Shown here: positions 1 through 7,054 of the stretch, one piece after another
Position numbering within the stretch: the first letter of the stretch is position 1
Layout of the letters: each line of letters opens with the position of its first letter
NCBI RefSeq assembly: GCF_027484365.1
Contig: NZ_JAIXTC010000026.1
Coordinates: 1-64,000, forward strand
Reading direction: 5' to 3'
Origin: Brevundimonas sp.
GTDB lineage: Bacteria > Pseudomonadota > Alphaproteobacteria > Caulobacterales > Caulobacteraceae
DNA: 64,000 nt
Notes under the pieces: generated by a model
What the model was told of the DNA's origin: nothing
Seen by the model: only the letters and a program-made list of their open reading frames with translations
Databases searched by the model: none
Made by a program: the position numbers and the translations under genes

Positions 1-108
1 GCCCAGCTCAGCTCCATCGCCCGGCAGCTCAACGAACGACCCAGAAAGACCTTGCTCTATCGGACACCAGCGGAGACCTTCGCCGAGTGTGTTGCAGCGA
101 TCAGTTGA
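1..108 (+). CDS. IS30-family transposase, C-terminal end (cut by window edge)
   Basis: The first frame is open from base 1 to a TGA at 106-108. It encodes 35 residues containing LNERPRKTLLYRTPAETFAE, which matches the usual C-terminus of IS30-family DDE transposases (L-N-x-RPRKTL-x-x-RTPAE-x-F). The catalytic domain lies outside the window, so I cannot tell whether the element is whole or decayed. After the stop there is a perfect 10-bp palindrome at 124-133 and the related word acgtccg at 154-160. These could belong to the terminal inverted repeat, but without the left end that cannot be tested. Confidence 0.75.
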   Translation, partial: AQLSSIARQLNERPRKTLLYRTPAETFAECVAAIS

Positions 109-194
109 GCCCACCACCCATAGCGGACGTCCGGAGGGTCTGCTTAAGGTGCCAACGTCCGAATCTGACGCACCCCCATGGCAGGGTTCCCGCC

Positions 195-695
195 ATGACC
201 TCGAACACGCAACTCGACCCGCTATCCCTCGACGGTCTCGGCGGCGACTATTGGGATCATGCCCGGCGGGAGTATCTCGCAGGCGTCAAGGCGACGACCG
301 TCTGCCAGCGCTACGGCATGTCGCTGAGTTCCTTCCGCCAGCATGCGCGGGTCGGAGGCTGGCGGCGTATGGACCAGCCCGGATGCGAGGCGCCGCCGGA
401 GCCTGGCGAATATCATCCCGACGACGACGTCAGCTTCGCCGACCTGGCCGACGAAGCCTTCATGAACATCCGCCGGGCCCTCGGCACGGGCCGCGCGTCA
501 GAGGCCTCGACCTGGATGCGCGTCTACGACAGGCTCGCTGATCGAGCCCGCGCCCAGGTCATGGCCGACCTGCCCGACATCGCGGCGCAGCCCCGGCTGG
601 AGCCCAGGCGGGAGCCGCTGAGGCTCGTCTCGACGGAGGAGGGAACTCTTAGTGATTTGAAGGCGGTGGCCGAAAGTCCAGAGATCGAGCCGTAG
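195..695 (+). CDS. hypothetical protein with N-terminal HTH-like segment
   Basis: This encodes 166 aa from ATG 195; the frame runs open further upstream (from 87), but the region before 195 lacks coding character. Residues about 22-58 (REYLAGVKATTVCQRYGMS followed by a GGWRR turn) resemble the helix-turn-helix start of phage terminase small subunits and related 'no signature' DNA-binding domains. The middle is acidic and proline-rich, and residues about 90-125 are predicted helical. The C-terminal tail is basic and then disordered. I do not recognise a named family. It sits directly after an IS30 transposase and ahead of a convergent ion-channel gene, so it may be an accessory gene. No function is assigned. 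Confidence 0.6.
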   Translation: MTSNTQLDPLSLDGLGGDYWDHARREYLAGVKATTVCQRYGMSLSSFRQHARVGGWRRMDQPGCEAPPEPGEYHPDDDVSFADLADEAFMNIRRALGTGRASEASTWMRVYDRLADRARAQVMADLPDIAAQPRLEPRREPLRLVSTEEGTLSDLKAVAESPEIEP

Positions 696-698
696 CCG

Positions 699-732
699 TT
701 GGACTCTCTGCACCCTGTTTTTCAGAGTCCAA
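699..732. terminator. inverted repeat between convergent genes, probable bidirectional terminator
   Basis: Perfect 9-bp arms, ttggactct at 699-707 and agagtccaa at 724-732, flank a 16-nt loop that ends in a T-run. The repeat lies in the 48-bp gap between the stops of two convergent genes, the usual place for a shared terminator. The T-run is inside the loop rather than after the stem, so efficiency is uncertain. Confidence 0.45.
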
Positions 733-743
733 TCCGTTGCCGC

Positions 744-1730
744 CTAGGTCTGGGCCATGACGAGCAACACTAGGTTGGCGAGGAGGTAGGATCCGGCCAG
801 TCCCGCCGAAACCAGTCGGTCCTGGCGCAACATGGCATCGGGACTCAGTGCGGTGGCGACCCACCTGTGGGCGGCGATGGTCCAGGCGGTCGATGCGACG
901 ATCAGGAGCAGCAATGTCAGATAGAGGTAGTCCAGAAGGTACATTCCTCCGCGGGCGCCGATCAGGTTGTCGGTCGTCGAGTATCCGACCACGACGGCGA
1001 ACAGTGCGGAGCCGAGAACACCCATCCGCCCGAGGAACATCGACTCGCTGACGATGTTGAACAGCATGCCGGCGAAGACAAGGAGGGCGACGATGTACAG
1101 GCTGAACGTCGCCTGGGCAAAGGTGGCCCAGTGGGCTCGCTCGGCCGGAATGGAGACGGTCAGCCGCGCATATCGGCTGCTTCCATCCGGCAGGCTCGGA
1201 TCGCCGAACGTTGTCGGATAGGTATAGACGGACGCGGCTGCGGTGAGCTTATCCAGCTCCCAGCCGGGAACGCTCACTGCGGGGCTCAGTCCGGATTCGT
1301 CGCTGTCGGCGGTGTAGAGCAATTCGCGATCGTCCAGCACAGCCTCTTCCACCTGGATGGTGAGCTGCTGCCGGTCGAAGGGAAAATCTTTGAGTTCGAA
1401 GGTGTTGCGAAAGGTACCTATGAACTTTCGGGTCGACCACCAGCCATCGTCACGCTCCAGCTTGTCCTCCAGGTCGGCGCTGATGTCCTCGCCGTTTGGA
1501 AACTCCAGGGTCATCAGGGGCTCGTCGGTCTGCTCCGGACACACGCTCCACATCCAGAACACGGCCTTGAAGGTGCCGTCACCGGAATCGATGCCGTAAA
1601 GCTTGGTGACATAGGCTCCCATCCGGCACGTCGTCGGCGCGTCCTCGGCCCGACTCTGTCCCGGCAGCCCCACTGCGATCATGACCAGTAAAACAAGAAG
1701 GAGCGGCCCCAGCCGCACTGACCCTGACAT
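744..1730 (-). CDS. pentameric ligand-gated ion channel (Cys-loop/GLIC-like) homologue
   Basis: This encodes 328 aa. A signal peptide spans residues 1-28, with cleavage near SRA-ED. The extracellular domain (about 30-205) is beta-rich and carries FPFD at residues 116-119 in the context LKDFPFDRQQL, the hallmark of the Cys-loop receptor ligand-binding domain. Four hydrophobic segments follow at about 208-226, 234-252, 265-285 and 308-326, in the order expected for M1-M4. The vertebrate disulfide loop is absent, as in bacterial GLIC and ELIC, but there are two ectodomain cysteines (C35, C64). Bacterial homologues are proton- or small-molecule-gated ion channels of the inner membrane. The ligand and ion selectivity cannot be read here. 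No obvious partner gene is adjacent. Confidence 0.75.
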   Translation of the reverse strand: MSGSVRLGPLLLVLLVMIAVGLPGQSRAEDAPTTCRMGAYVTKLYGIDSGDGTFKAVFWMWSVCPEQTDEPLMTLEFPNGEDISADLEDKLERDDGWWSTRKFIGTFRNTFELKDFPFDRQQLTIQVEEAVLDDRELLYTADSDESGLSPAVSVPGWELDKLTAAASVYTYPTTFGDPSLPDGSSRYARLTVSIPAERAHWATFAQATFSLYIVALLVFAGMLFNIVSESMFLGRMGVLGSALFAVVVGYSTTDNLIGARGGMYLLDYLYLTLLLLIVASTAWTIAAHRWVATALSPDAMLRQDRLVSAGLAGSYLLANLVLLVMAQT

Positions 1731-1781
1731 CTTCCCGCGTTCCCCCGCTGGCAGAGGAACTCATCATCACACATATGGTTA

Positions 1782-1793
1782 AGCTTGCAAGCT
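1782..1793. other. 12-bp perfect palindrome between channel gene start and mazG stop
   Basis: AGCTTGCAAGCT is self-complementary and lies in the 64-bp gap upstream of the channel gene (start 1730) and next to the mazG stop (1795). Both genes point left, so it could be an operator for the channel gene or a remnant of a mazG terminator. There is no T-run. Confidence 0.3.
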
Positions 1794-1794
1794 G

Positions 1795-2580
1795 TCAGGC
1801 CCGCTCCGCCACCTTGGCCGCGTCCCACAGGCCGTCCATCTCGGCCAGGTCCGACTGCTCCGGCGTCCGCCCGGCCTTGGCCAGTTCCGCCTCGATGAAG
1901 CCGAACCGGCGCACGAATTTGGCGTTGGCCCCGCGCAGGGCGTCCTCGGGCTCCACGCCCAGTTTCCGGGCCAGGTTGGCCACCACGAACAGCAGGTCGC
2001 CGACCTCCTCGCGGGCCTTGTCCAGGTCGCCCGCTGCGATCTCGACCTTCAGCTCGGCGACCTCCTCGGCCAGCTTGTCGAAGACCTCGTCGGTCGAGGG
2101 CCAGTCGAACCCGACCCGGGCCGCCCGCTTCGTCAGCTTGGCCGCGCGGTGCAGGGCGGGCAGGCCCACGGGCACGTCGTCCAGCACCCCGTGCTGGGCC
2201 TTTCCGGCCCGCTCCGCCGCCTTGATGTCCTCCCAGCGCAGCTTCTGGGCCGGGCCGGAGGTCTGGGCCGCCTCGTCGGCGAAGACATGGGGATGGCGGC
2301 GGACCAGCTTCTCCGACATGGCGTCGGCCACGTCGTCGAAGGCGAACAGCCCCTGTTCCTCGGCCATCCGGGCATGGAAGACGACCTGGAACAGCAGGTC
2401 CCCGAGCTCGGCCCTGAGCTCCCCCATGTCGCCCCGCTCGATGGCGTCGGCCACCTCATAGGCCTCCTCGATCGTATAGGGGGCGATGGTCGCGAAGGTC
2501 TGTTCGACGTCCCACGGGCAGCCGCCGTCGGGGTCCCTCAGACGGACCATGATGGCCTTGAGCCGGTCGACCGGGGTCAT
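1795..2580 (-). CDS. mazG: nucleoside triphosphate pyrophosphohydrolase MazG
   Basis: This encodes 261 aa. It hydrolyses (d)NTPs to NMP and PPi as a house-cleaning and stress-response enzyme in the cytoplasm. Two tandem MazG folds are visible. The first has GGCPWD, an EEAYE helix and ELGDLLFQVVFHARM. The second, after about residue 150, has EEVAELKVEI and EEVGDLLFVVANLARKLG. The paired EExxE and ExxD sets are the Mg-binding residues. The length matches the E. coli enzyme (263 aa). The ATG overlaps the stop of the upstream transporter (ATGA, bases 2577-2580), implying co-transcription. The same frame stays open well upstream, but that stretch is antisense-like and out of frame with the real transporter. 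Confidence 0.95.
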   Translation of the reverse strand: MTPVDRLKAIMVRLRDPDGGCPWDVEQTFATIAPYTIEEAYEVADAIERGDMGELRAELGDLLFQVVFHARMAEEQGLFAFDDVADAMSEKLVRRHPHVFADEAAQTSGPAQKLRWEDIKAAERAGKAQHGVLDDVPVGLPALHRAAKLTKRAARVGFDWPSTDEVFDKLAEEVAELKVEIAAGDLDKAREEVGDLLFVVANLARKLGVEPEDALRGANAKFVRRFGFIEAELAKAGRTPEQSDLAEMDGLWDAAKVAERA

Positions 2581-3950
2581 GCCCCGCCTCCCTGGGAGAG
2601 GCTCCCGTCGCGGGCGTCGAGCGCCTTGCGGATCTCGTCGTGCCGGGCCGGCGTCAGCGGGTAGTTCTTCAGCAGCAGGGCGGCGCTGGCCAGCAGCAGG
2701 CCGGGCAGGGCGATGAACAGGATCTGGAGGATCAGCAGCGAGCTGTCGGTATTCCCCTCCGGCGGCGGCACGGCCTGGAAGCCGACCCACTGAAGGATCA
2801 GATAGGGGATCAGGGCCACGACATGCCCGACCTTGGTCGTCGCCGACAGGATGGAGAACATCAGCCCCGTCCGGTCCACCCCGGTCTCGAGCCGGACCTC
2901 GTCGCCCACGTCGGCCATCATGGCCCGCAGCAGGAATAGTCCCGCCGCATAGGGCAGGCCGGCGATGAACATGGCCGCCGCCGTCACCGCGAAATTGCCT
3001 CCGGGGACCAGGGTCGCGCCGATATAGAAGGCGGCGAAGACCAGACTGGCCACCGCCAGCGCCCTGTCCTTGCCGATCCGCGTCGCCAGCCAGGCCCAGA
3101 AGGGCGCGCCGATCAGGCCGGCGACGAAATACAGCAGCATGAACAGCGACGCCTGGGTGTGGTCGTAGCCCTTGATCTGGCCGAAGAAGAAGAACAGCAG
3201 CGACCCCGTGATGCCCGGGGCGACGCCCAGAACCACGTCGGCCAGCAGCAGCTTGCGCACGGCCTTGCGCCTGAACAGCTCCAGATAGGCGCCGAGCCCC
3301 CCGTGGGGCGCGGCCCCGGCATTGACCGGCTCCGGCACGGCGAACAGGGCGAGACCGACGGTGACCGGCAGGGCGATCAATATGGCCCAGCCCATGATCC
3401 TCACGCCGTCGGCATAGTCCCCGATGCCTGTCTGGATGACGACCGTCGGCAGGATCAGGATCAGGATGACGCCGATGATGTTGAACACCTGCCACCAGCC
3501 ATAGACACGGCTGCGCTGGTCGTACTCGGGCGCCAGGACCGAGGCCCAGCCGAGCTGGCCTAGGGTCCCGATCGAGAATCCCAGATAGAGGACCAGCAGC
3601 CAGCCGAACAGATAGACGGCCCCCGCTCCGGGTTGAACCGCCACGAACATCATGAAGGCCGCCAGCATCAGGATCGGCGTCGAGGCGACCATCCAGGGGC
3701 GATAGCGGCCGAACCGGGTCTTCGTTCGGTCCATGGCCCAGCCGATGAAGGGGTCGAAGGTGATGTCGATCAGGCGGACCGCCATGAACACCGCTGCCAC
3801 GACACCCAGTTCCAGCCCCACATGGGTGGCGTAGAACTCGGGCAGGGTGACCGGCAGGGCGACTCCGAAGGCGGCCAGCGGCAGGCAGACCGCCGAAAAG
3901 GCGGCGAGGACGGCATTGCTGCGCCGGGGCGACCTGGGAGCGTCGGACAT
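2577..3950 (-). CDS. MFS transporter, GPH (glycoside-pentoside-hexuronide:cation) family
   Basis: This 457-aa membrane protein has about 12 hydrophobic segments. The signature DPFIGWAMDRTKTRFGRYRP after the second transmembrane segment (about residues 66-85) is the GPH/MelB family motif, which sits in the first cytoplasmic loop. GPH members import sugars or other glycosides with Na+ or H+. Some alphaproteobacterial members carry other solutes, so the substrate is open. It is translationally coupled to mazG through a 4-bp overlap, but I see no functional link. It is divergent from the VanY-like gene, with 111 bp between the chosen starts. Confidence 0.85.
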   Translation of the reverse strand: MSDAPRSPRRSNAVLAAFSAVCLPLAAFGVALPVTLPEFYATHVGLELGVVAAVFMAVRLIDITFDPFIGWAMDRTKTRFGRYRPWMVASTPILMLAAFMMFVAVQPGAGAVYLFGWLLVLYLGFSIGTLGQLGWASVLAPEYDQRSRVYGWWQVFNIIGVILILILPTVVIQTGIGDYADGVRIMGWAILIALPVTVGLALFAVPEPVNAGAAPHGGLGAYLELFRRKAVRKLLLADVVLGVAPGITGSLLFFFFGQIKGYDHTQASLFMLLYFVAGLIGAPFWAWLATRIGKDRALAVASLVFAAFYIGATLVPGGNFAVTAAAMFIAGLPYAAGLFLLRAMMADVGDEVRLETGVDRTGLMFSILSATTKVGHVVALIPYLILQWVGFQAVPPPEGNTDSSLLILQILFIALPGLLLASAALLLKNYPLTPARHDEIRKALDARDGSLSQGGGA

Positions 3951-4061
3951 GTGGAAATCCAGCGGCGTCGCCTGAGTCGGCGGACGATCTCACCATGCCA
4001 GTTTTGATCGCGGCGGGAGAGGGGCCTTGCTTGCGCCGCAACCGTGAGGCTTCCTCTCGGG

Positions 4062-4922
4062 ATGCGCGCGGGGATGGCGGGATTGATTGTGGCGGCGGCC
4101 CTGGCATGGGGCCTGCCCAACGCCGCCTCGGCCCAGGGGCGGTGCGAGACCCAGCGGCAGGCCTGGGCCGATCAGGCCGTGGATAACGCCATCTCCCTCT
4201 ATTCACTGGAGTGGACGCCGTTCGGAGCGGCCGAGGTCGGCTGGACCACCTATCTGCCGCTGCTGCAGAAGGAACTGGGCACGGACTGCGAACCGGGCAC
4301 ATCCGACTTCGCTGCGGCCCTGGCGGCCTTCCAGGCCCGGTATGCGCTCCCTGCGACGGGTCGGTTCGATCCGGCGACCTTCAATGTGTTGAAGGGTATC
4401 CTGCAGGAGCGGCGGCCGTTCGTGATGGCTCGGGTGCGCGACGAATGCCCCGATCCGCCGCCCCTGCGCGAGCTCGGCTATCTCGAGGCGCCGGAAGAGC
4501 ACGCCGACCGGCTGACCCGGCTGCTGAGGCGCGACGTGCTGGACGCCTATCGTCGGATGGTCACCGCCGCACGCGCGGAAGTACCGGAGGTCCGCAACGA
4601 CCCCGAACTGCTGCAGATCTTCTCGGGCTTCCGGGACCCGGAGGCTGATGCGGCGCGCTGTGCGGCCGAGCGGAACTGCGACGGCCTGAGGCGGGCGGTG
4701 TGTTCGCCCCACCGGACGGGAACGGCCGTCGATCTCTATGTCGGCCAGTTGCTGGGGATGGGGGTCGATTCGACCCAGCCGGAGAGCCGGCAGCATATGA
4801 GCCAGGGCGCGACCTATCGCTGGCTGGTGAAGAACGCCGGCCGGTTCGGCTTCGTGCCCTATCTCTACGAGCCCTGGCACTGGGAGTGGGTCGGGCCCTC
4901 TGAGGGCCAGAACAGGCCGTGA
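4062..4922 (+). CDS. VanY-like D-alanyl-D-alanine carboxypeptidase (M15B) with peptidoglycan-binding segment
   Basis: This encodes about 286 aa. A signal peptide (MRAGMAGLIVAAALAWGLPN, cleaved near ASA-QG) targets it to the periplasm. Residues about 65-115 resemble a peptidoglycan-binding domain (FQARYALPATGRFDPATF). The catalytic part carries the M15 zinc set: SGFRDPEAD, then SPHRTGTAVDLYVG (SxHxxGxAxD), then EPWHWEW with the third histidine. It should cleave the terminal D-Ala of muropeptides. An in-frame GTG at 4044 and ATG at 4074 are alternative starts; 4062 gives the best signal peptide. Its stop overlaps the GTG of the next gene, so the two are probably made together. Confidence 0.85.
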   Translation: MRAGMAGLIVAAALAWGLPNAASAQGRCETQRQAWADQAVDNAISLYSLEWTPFGAAEVGWTTYLPLLQKELGTDCEPGTSDFAAALAAFQARYALPATGRFDPATFNVLKGILQERRPFVMARVRDECPDPPPLRELGYLEAPEEHADRLTRLLRRDVLDAYRRMVTAARAEVPEVRNDPELLQIFSGFRDPEADAARCAAERNCDGLRRAVCSPHRTGTAVDLYVGQLLGMGVDSTQPESRQHMSQGATYRWLVKNAGRFGFVPYLYEPWHWEWVGPSEGQNRP

Positions 4923-5386
4923 GGGCGCTGACCGACGGCGAGCGGCGGCTGGCCCGGAGCGAGTTCGGGGATGCACTTGACCTCGGGTCCATCCGACTGG
5001 TGCCGACGCCCTGGCCGTTCGATCGGGCCTTCGTTCCGGGGCGCTGGTTCGGGCGCGACTGGATCCTGTGGCCGGGTCGGAGCCTGCCCGCGGACTTCGG
5101 CGTCGCCCCGGTCGGGCTCCAAGCCGTTCTGATCCATGAGCTGGTTCACGTCTGGCAGGCTCAGCGGGGCGTCAACCTGTTGGCCGGCAAGATCAGGGCA
5201 GGGGACGGCCCCTCCGCCTATGGCTACCCCAGGGCTCCATGCGGGTGGGACGCGCTGAACATCGAGCAGCAGGCCATGGCGGTGGAACATCGCTTCAGGG
5301 CGGCCCGGGGCCTGCGGGTCCCGGAGGAGGCGTCGCTCTATGCCGGGCTCTGTCCCATCGGATCGAAAACCGGCCGGGGGACTTGA
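4919..5386 (+). CDS. HExxH-motif protein (annotated in Caulobacterales as 'vgr-related protein')
   Basis: This encodes 155 aa from a GTG that overlaps the preceding stop (GTGA, 4919-4922). Residues 69-80 read [12 protein letters not shown], an HExxH zinc-protease motif with a typical aliphatic flank. A second helix ([13 protein letters not shown], about 115-127) supplies an E that could be the third ligand. No signal peptide or membrane segment is visible. Similar small proteins in Caulobacterales carry the name 'vgr related protein', which says nothing about function. Coupling to a D,D-carboxypeptidase suggests a cell-envelope role, but that is inference. DUF4157-type peptidase-like domains are a possible relation. 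Confidence 0.7.
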   Translation: MRALTDGERRLARSEFGDALDLGSIRLVPTPWPFDRAFVPGRWFGRDWILWPGRSLPADFGVAPVGLQAVLIHELVHVWQAQRGVNLLAGKIRAGDGPSAYGYPRAPCGWDALNIEQQAMAVEHRFRAARGLRVPEEASLYAGLCPIGSKTGRGT

Positions 5387-5450
5387 ACCTGCGCAGGGGA
5401 TGGTTAAATCTGTCACTGCAATAGTTGCAGAACAAAGACAGGAACGACCG

Positions 5451-6053
5451 ATGACCAAGGTGCTGGTTCTCTATCACTCGACCTACGGCCACATCGAGCA
5501 GATGGCGGAAGCCGTCGCTGAGGGCGCGCGCTCCGTTACGGGCGTCGAGGTCGACATCCGCCGCGTCCAGGAGACCGTGCCCGAAGAGCTGGCGATCAAG
5601 TCGCACTACAAACTGGACCAGAAGGCCCCGCTCGCCGACGTCAACGAGCTGGAACAGTACGACGCCATCATCGTGGGGGCGGGGACCCGCTTCGGCACCG
5701 CGGCGGCCCAGATGCGGAACTTCTGGGACCAGACCGGCGGCGTGTGGTTCCAGGGCAAGCTGGTCGGCAAGATCGGCGGCGCCTTCACCTCGTCCGCGAC
5801 CCAGCACGGGGGCAATGAGACGACCCTGATCGGCCTGATCCAGACCCTGATGCACCACGGCATGGTGGTCGCGGGCCTGCCCTACGCCTTCCAGGGCCAG
5901 ATGACCCTGGAGGAGATCTCCGGCGGATCGCCCTATGGCGCCACTACCATCACCGGCGGCGACGGTTCGCGTCAGCCCAGCGCCAATGAGCTGGCCGGCG
6001 CCCGTCACCAGGGCGAATACATCGCCGGACTGGCGAAGAAGCTGACGGCCTGA
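5451..6053 (+). CDS. wrbA: NAD(P)H:quinone oxidoreductase type IV, WrbA
   Basis: This encodes 200 aa, a flavodoxin-like FMN enzyme that reduces quinones by two electrons. The phosphate-binding loop is [14 protein letters not shown] (residues about 8-21). Further FMN or active-site segments are [20 protein letters not shown] and [15 protein letters not shown]. The C-terminus [11 protein letters not shown] is typical, and the length matches E. coli WrbA (198 aa). ATG 5451 is preceded by aggaacg at 5440-5446. An in-frame upstream extension exists but lacks family similarity. The next gene starts 3 bp after the stop, so the two form an operon. Confidence 0.95.
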   Translation: MTKVLVLYHSTYGHIEQMAEAVAEGARSVTGVEVDIRRVQETVPEELAIKSHYKLDQKAPLADVNELEQYDAIIVGAGTRFGTAAAQMRNFWDQTGGVWFQGKLVGKIGGAFTSSATQHGGNETTLIGLIQTLMHHGMVVAGLPYAFQGQMTLEEISGGSPYGATTITGGDGSRQPSANELAGARHQGEYIAGLAKKLTA

Positions 6054-6056
6054 GCC

Positions 6057-6812
6057 ATGCGCCAGCCCGCAGTCTTCTTTGGGCACGGTTCGCCGATGAA
6101 CGCGCTGGGCGGGCCCTATGCCGACGCCTGGCGCGCGCTCGGCGAGGCCATCGGCAAGCCGAAGGGTGTCGTCATGGTCTCGGCCCACTGGGAGACTCGC
6201 GGGCTCGGCGTGACGGCACAGGCGAGGCCTGAAACTATCCATGATTTCGGAAACTTCGGCCCGAAACTGCATGCGATGCAGTATCCGGCGCCGGGGTCAC
6301 CGGAGCTGGCCCGGCGCGTCGCCGAACTGGTCGGCGCCCAGCCTGTCGAACTGTGGGGGCTGGACCACGGGACCTGGTCGGTGCTGGTCCATGTCTGGCC
6401 CGAGGCGGACGTACCGGTGGTGCAGCTTTCGCTCGATCGCGACCTGACGGCGCGCCAGCACTACGAACTGGCGAAGCGGCTGAGACCTCTGCGAGAAGAG
6501 GGTTATGTCATCGCCGGCAGCGGCGACTTTGTCCACAATCTGAGGACCTGGAAACGGGACGGCGGCGAGGCCTATCCGTGGGCGACGAGTTTCAACGAAG
6601 CGGTCAAGTCAGCCTTCGAGCGCAGCGACCACGACGCCCTGATCGACTGGGTCGACCTGGCCGAGGATGCGCAGCTGAGCGTGCCGACCGACGAACACTA
6701 TCTGCCGCTGCTGTACGTCGCGGCGCAGGCCGAACCGGGCGACGCTGTCAGCTTCTTCAACGACGTGATCGAAGGCGGCTCGATCTCGATGACGGGCGTT
6801 CGGATCGGCTGA
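6057..6812 (+). CDS. 4,5-DOPA dioxygenase extradiol-type class III ring-cleavage enzyme (YgiD family)
   Basis: This encodes 251 aa of the LigB superfamily. Conserved histidines appear in FFGHGSPMNAL (H10), VSAHWETRG (H44), GSGDFVHNLR (H160) and TDEHYLPLLY. Their spacing fits the metal ligands of YgiD. Other signatures are HDFGNFGPKLHAMQYPAPG and LDHGTWSVLVHVWP. E. coli YgiD cleaves L-DOPA in vitro; the physiological substrate of bacterial members is unclear. It starts 3 bp after wrbA, so quinone reduction and aromatic ring cleavage may be co-expressed. Confidence 0.88.
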   Translation: MRQPAVFFGHGSPMNALGGPYADAWRALGEAIGKPKGVVMVSAHWETRGLGVTAQARPETIHDFGNFGPKLHAMQYPAPGSPELARRVAELVGAQPVELWGLDHGTWSVLVHVWPEADVPVVQLSLDRDLTARQHYELAKRLRPLREEGYVIAGSGDFVHNLRTWKRDGGEAYPWATSFNEAVKSAFERSDHDALIDWVDLAEDAQLSVPTDEHYLPLLYVAAQAEPGDAVSFFNDVIEGGSISMTGVRIG

Positions 6813-6869
6813 TTTCGTCCATTCGTCAGGACGAAAAACAAGATGACGAAACGGACGAAACGGACGAAT
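6813..6869. repeat. short tandem/inverted repeat of the word cggacgaa downstream of ygiD-like gene
   Basis: After the stop, ttcgtcc and attcgtc (6814-6827) are followed by gacgaa repeated three times with period about 9 (6845-6868). The two sets are inverted relative to each other, so a slipped hairpin can form. It lies in the 242-bp gap between convergent genes (the acyl-ACP synthetase ends at 7055). I see no gene in the rest of the gap. Confidence 0.4.
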
Positions 6870-7054
6870 GGGTCGTGATTTCCGCTGAATCAGAGACTTA
6901 CGCAGAATGCTTCAGGCTGGCGTCCTGACCGCAGCGGACGGCGCGAACAGGTGTGAATACAGCTTTCAAAGACCCGGCCAGGCAGGTGGTGGCTGCCTCT
7001 GGCCTCCACAAGAGCGAGAGAAGAAAATATTCTCAGGCTTCTGGCAGGACCCGA

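Noticed and set aside
1795..4302. A single minus-strand open frame of 835 codons covering mazG and much of the transporter gene
   Set aside because: Only the part from 2580 down is MazG. The upstream part is Arg/Pro-rich, out of frame with the clearly recognisable GPH transporter, and is a high-GC shadow.
6845..6869. Short tandem repeat considered as a CRISPR remnant
   Set aside because: The unit is about 9 bp with no spacers and no cas genes in the window.
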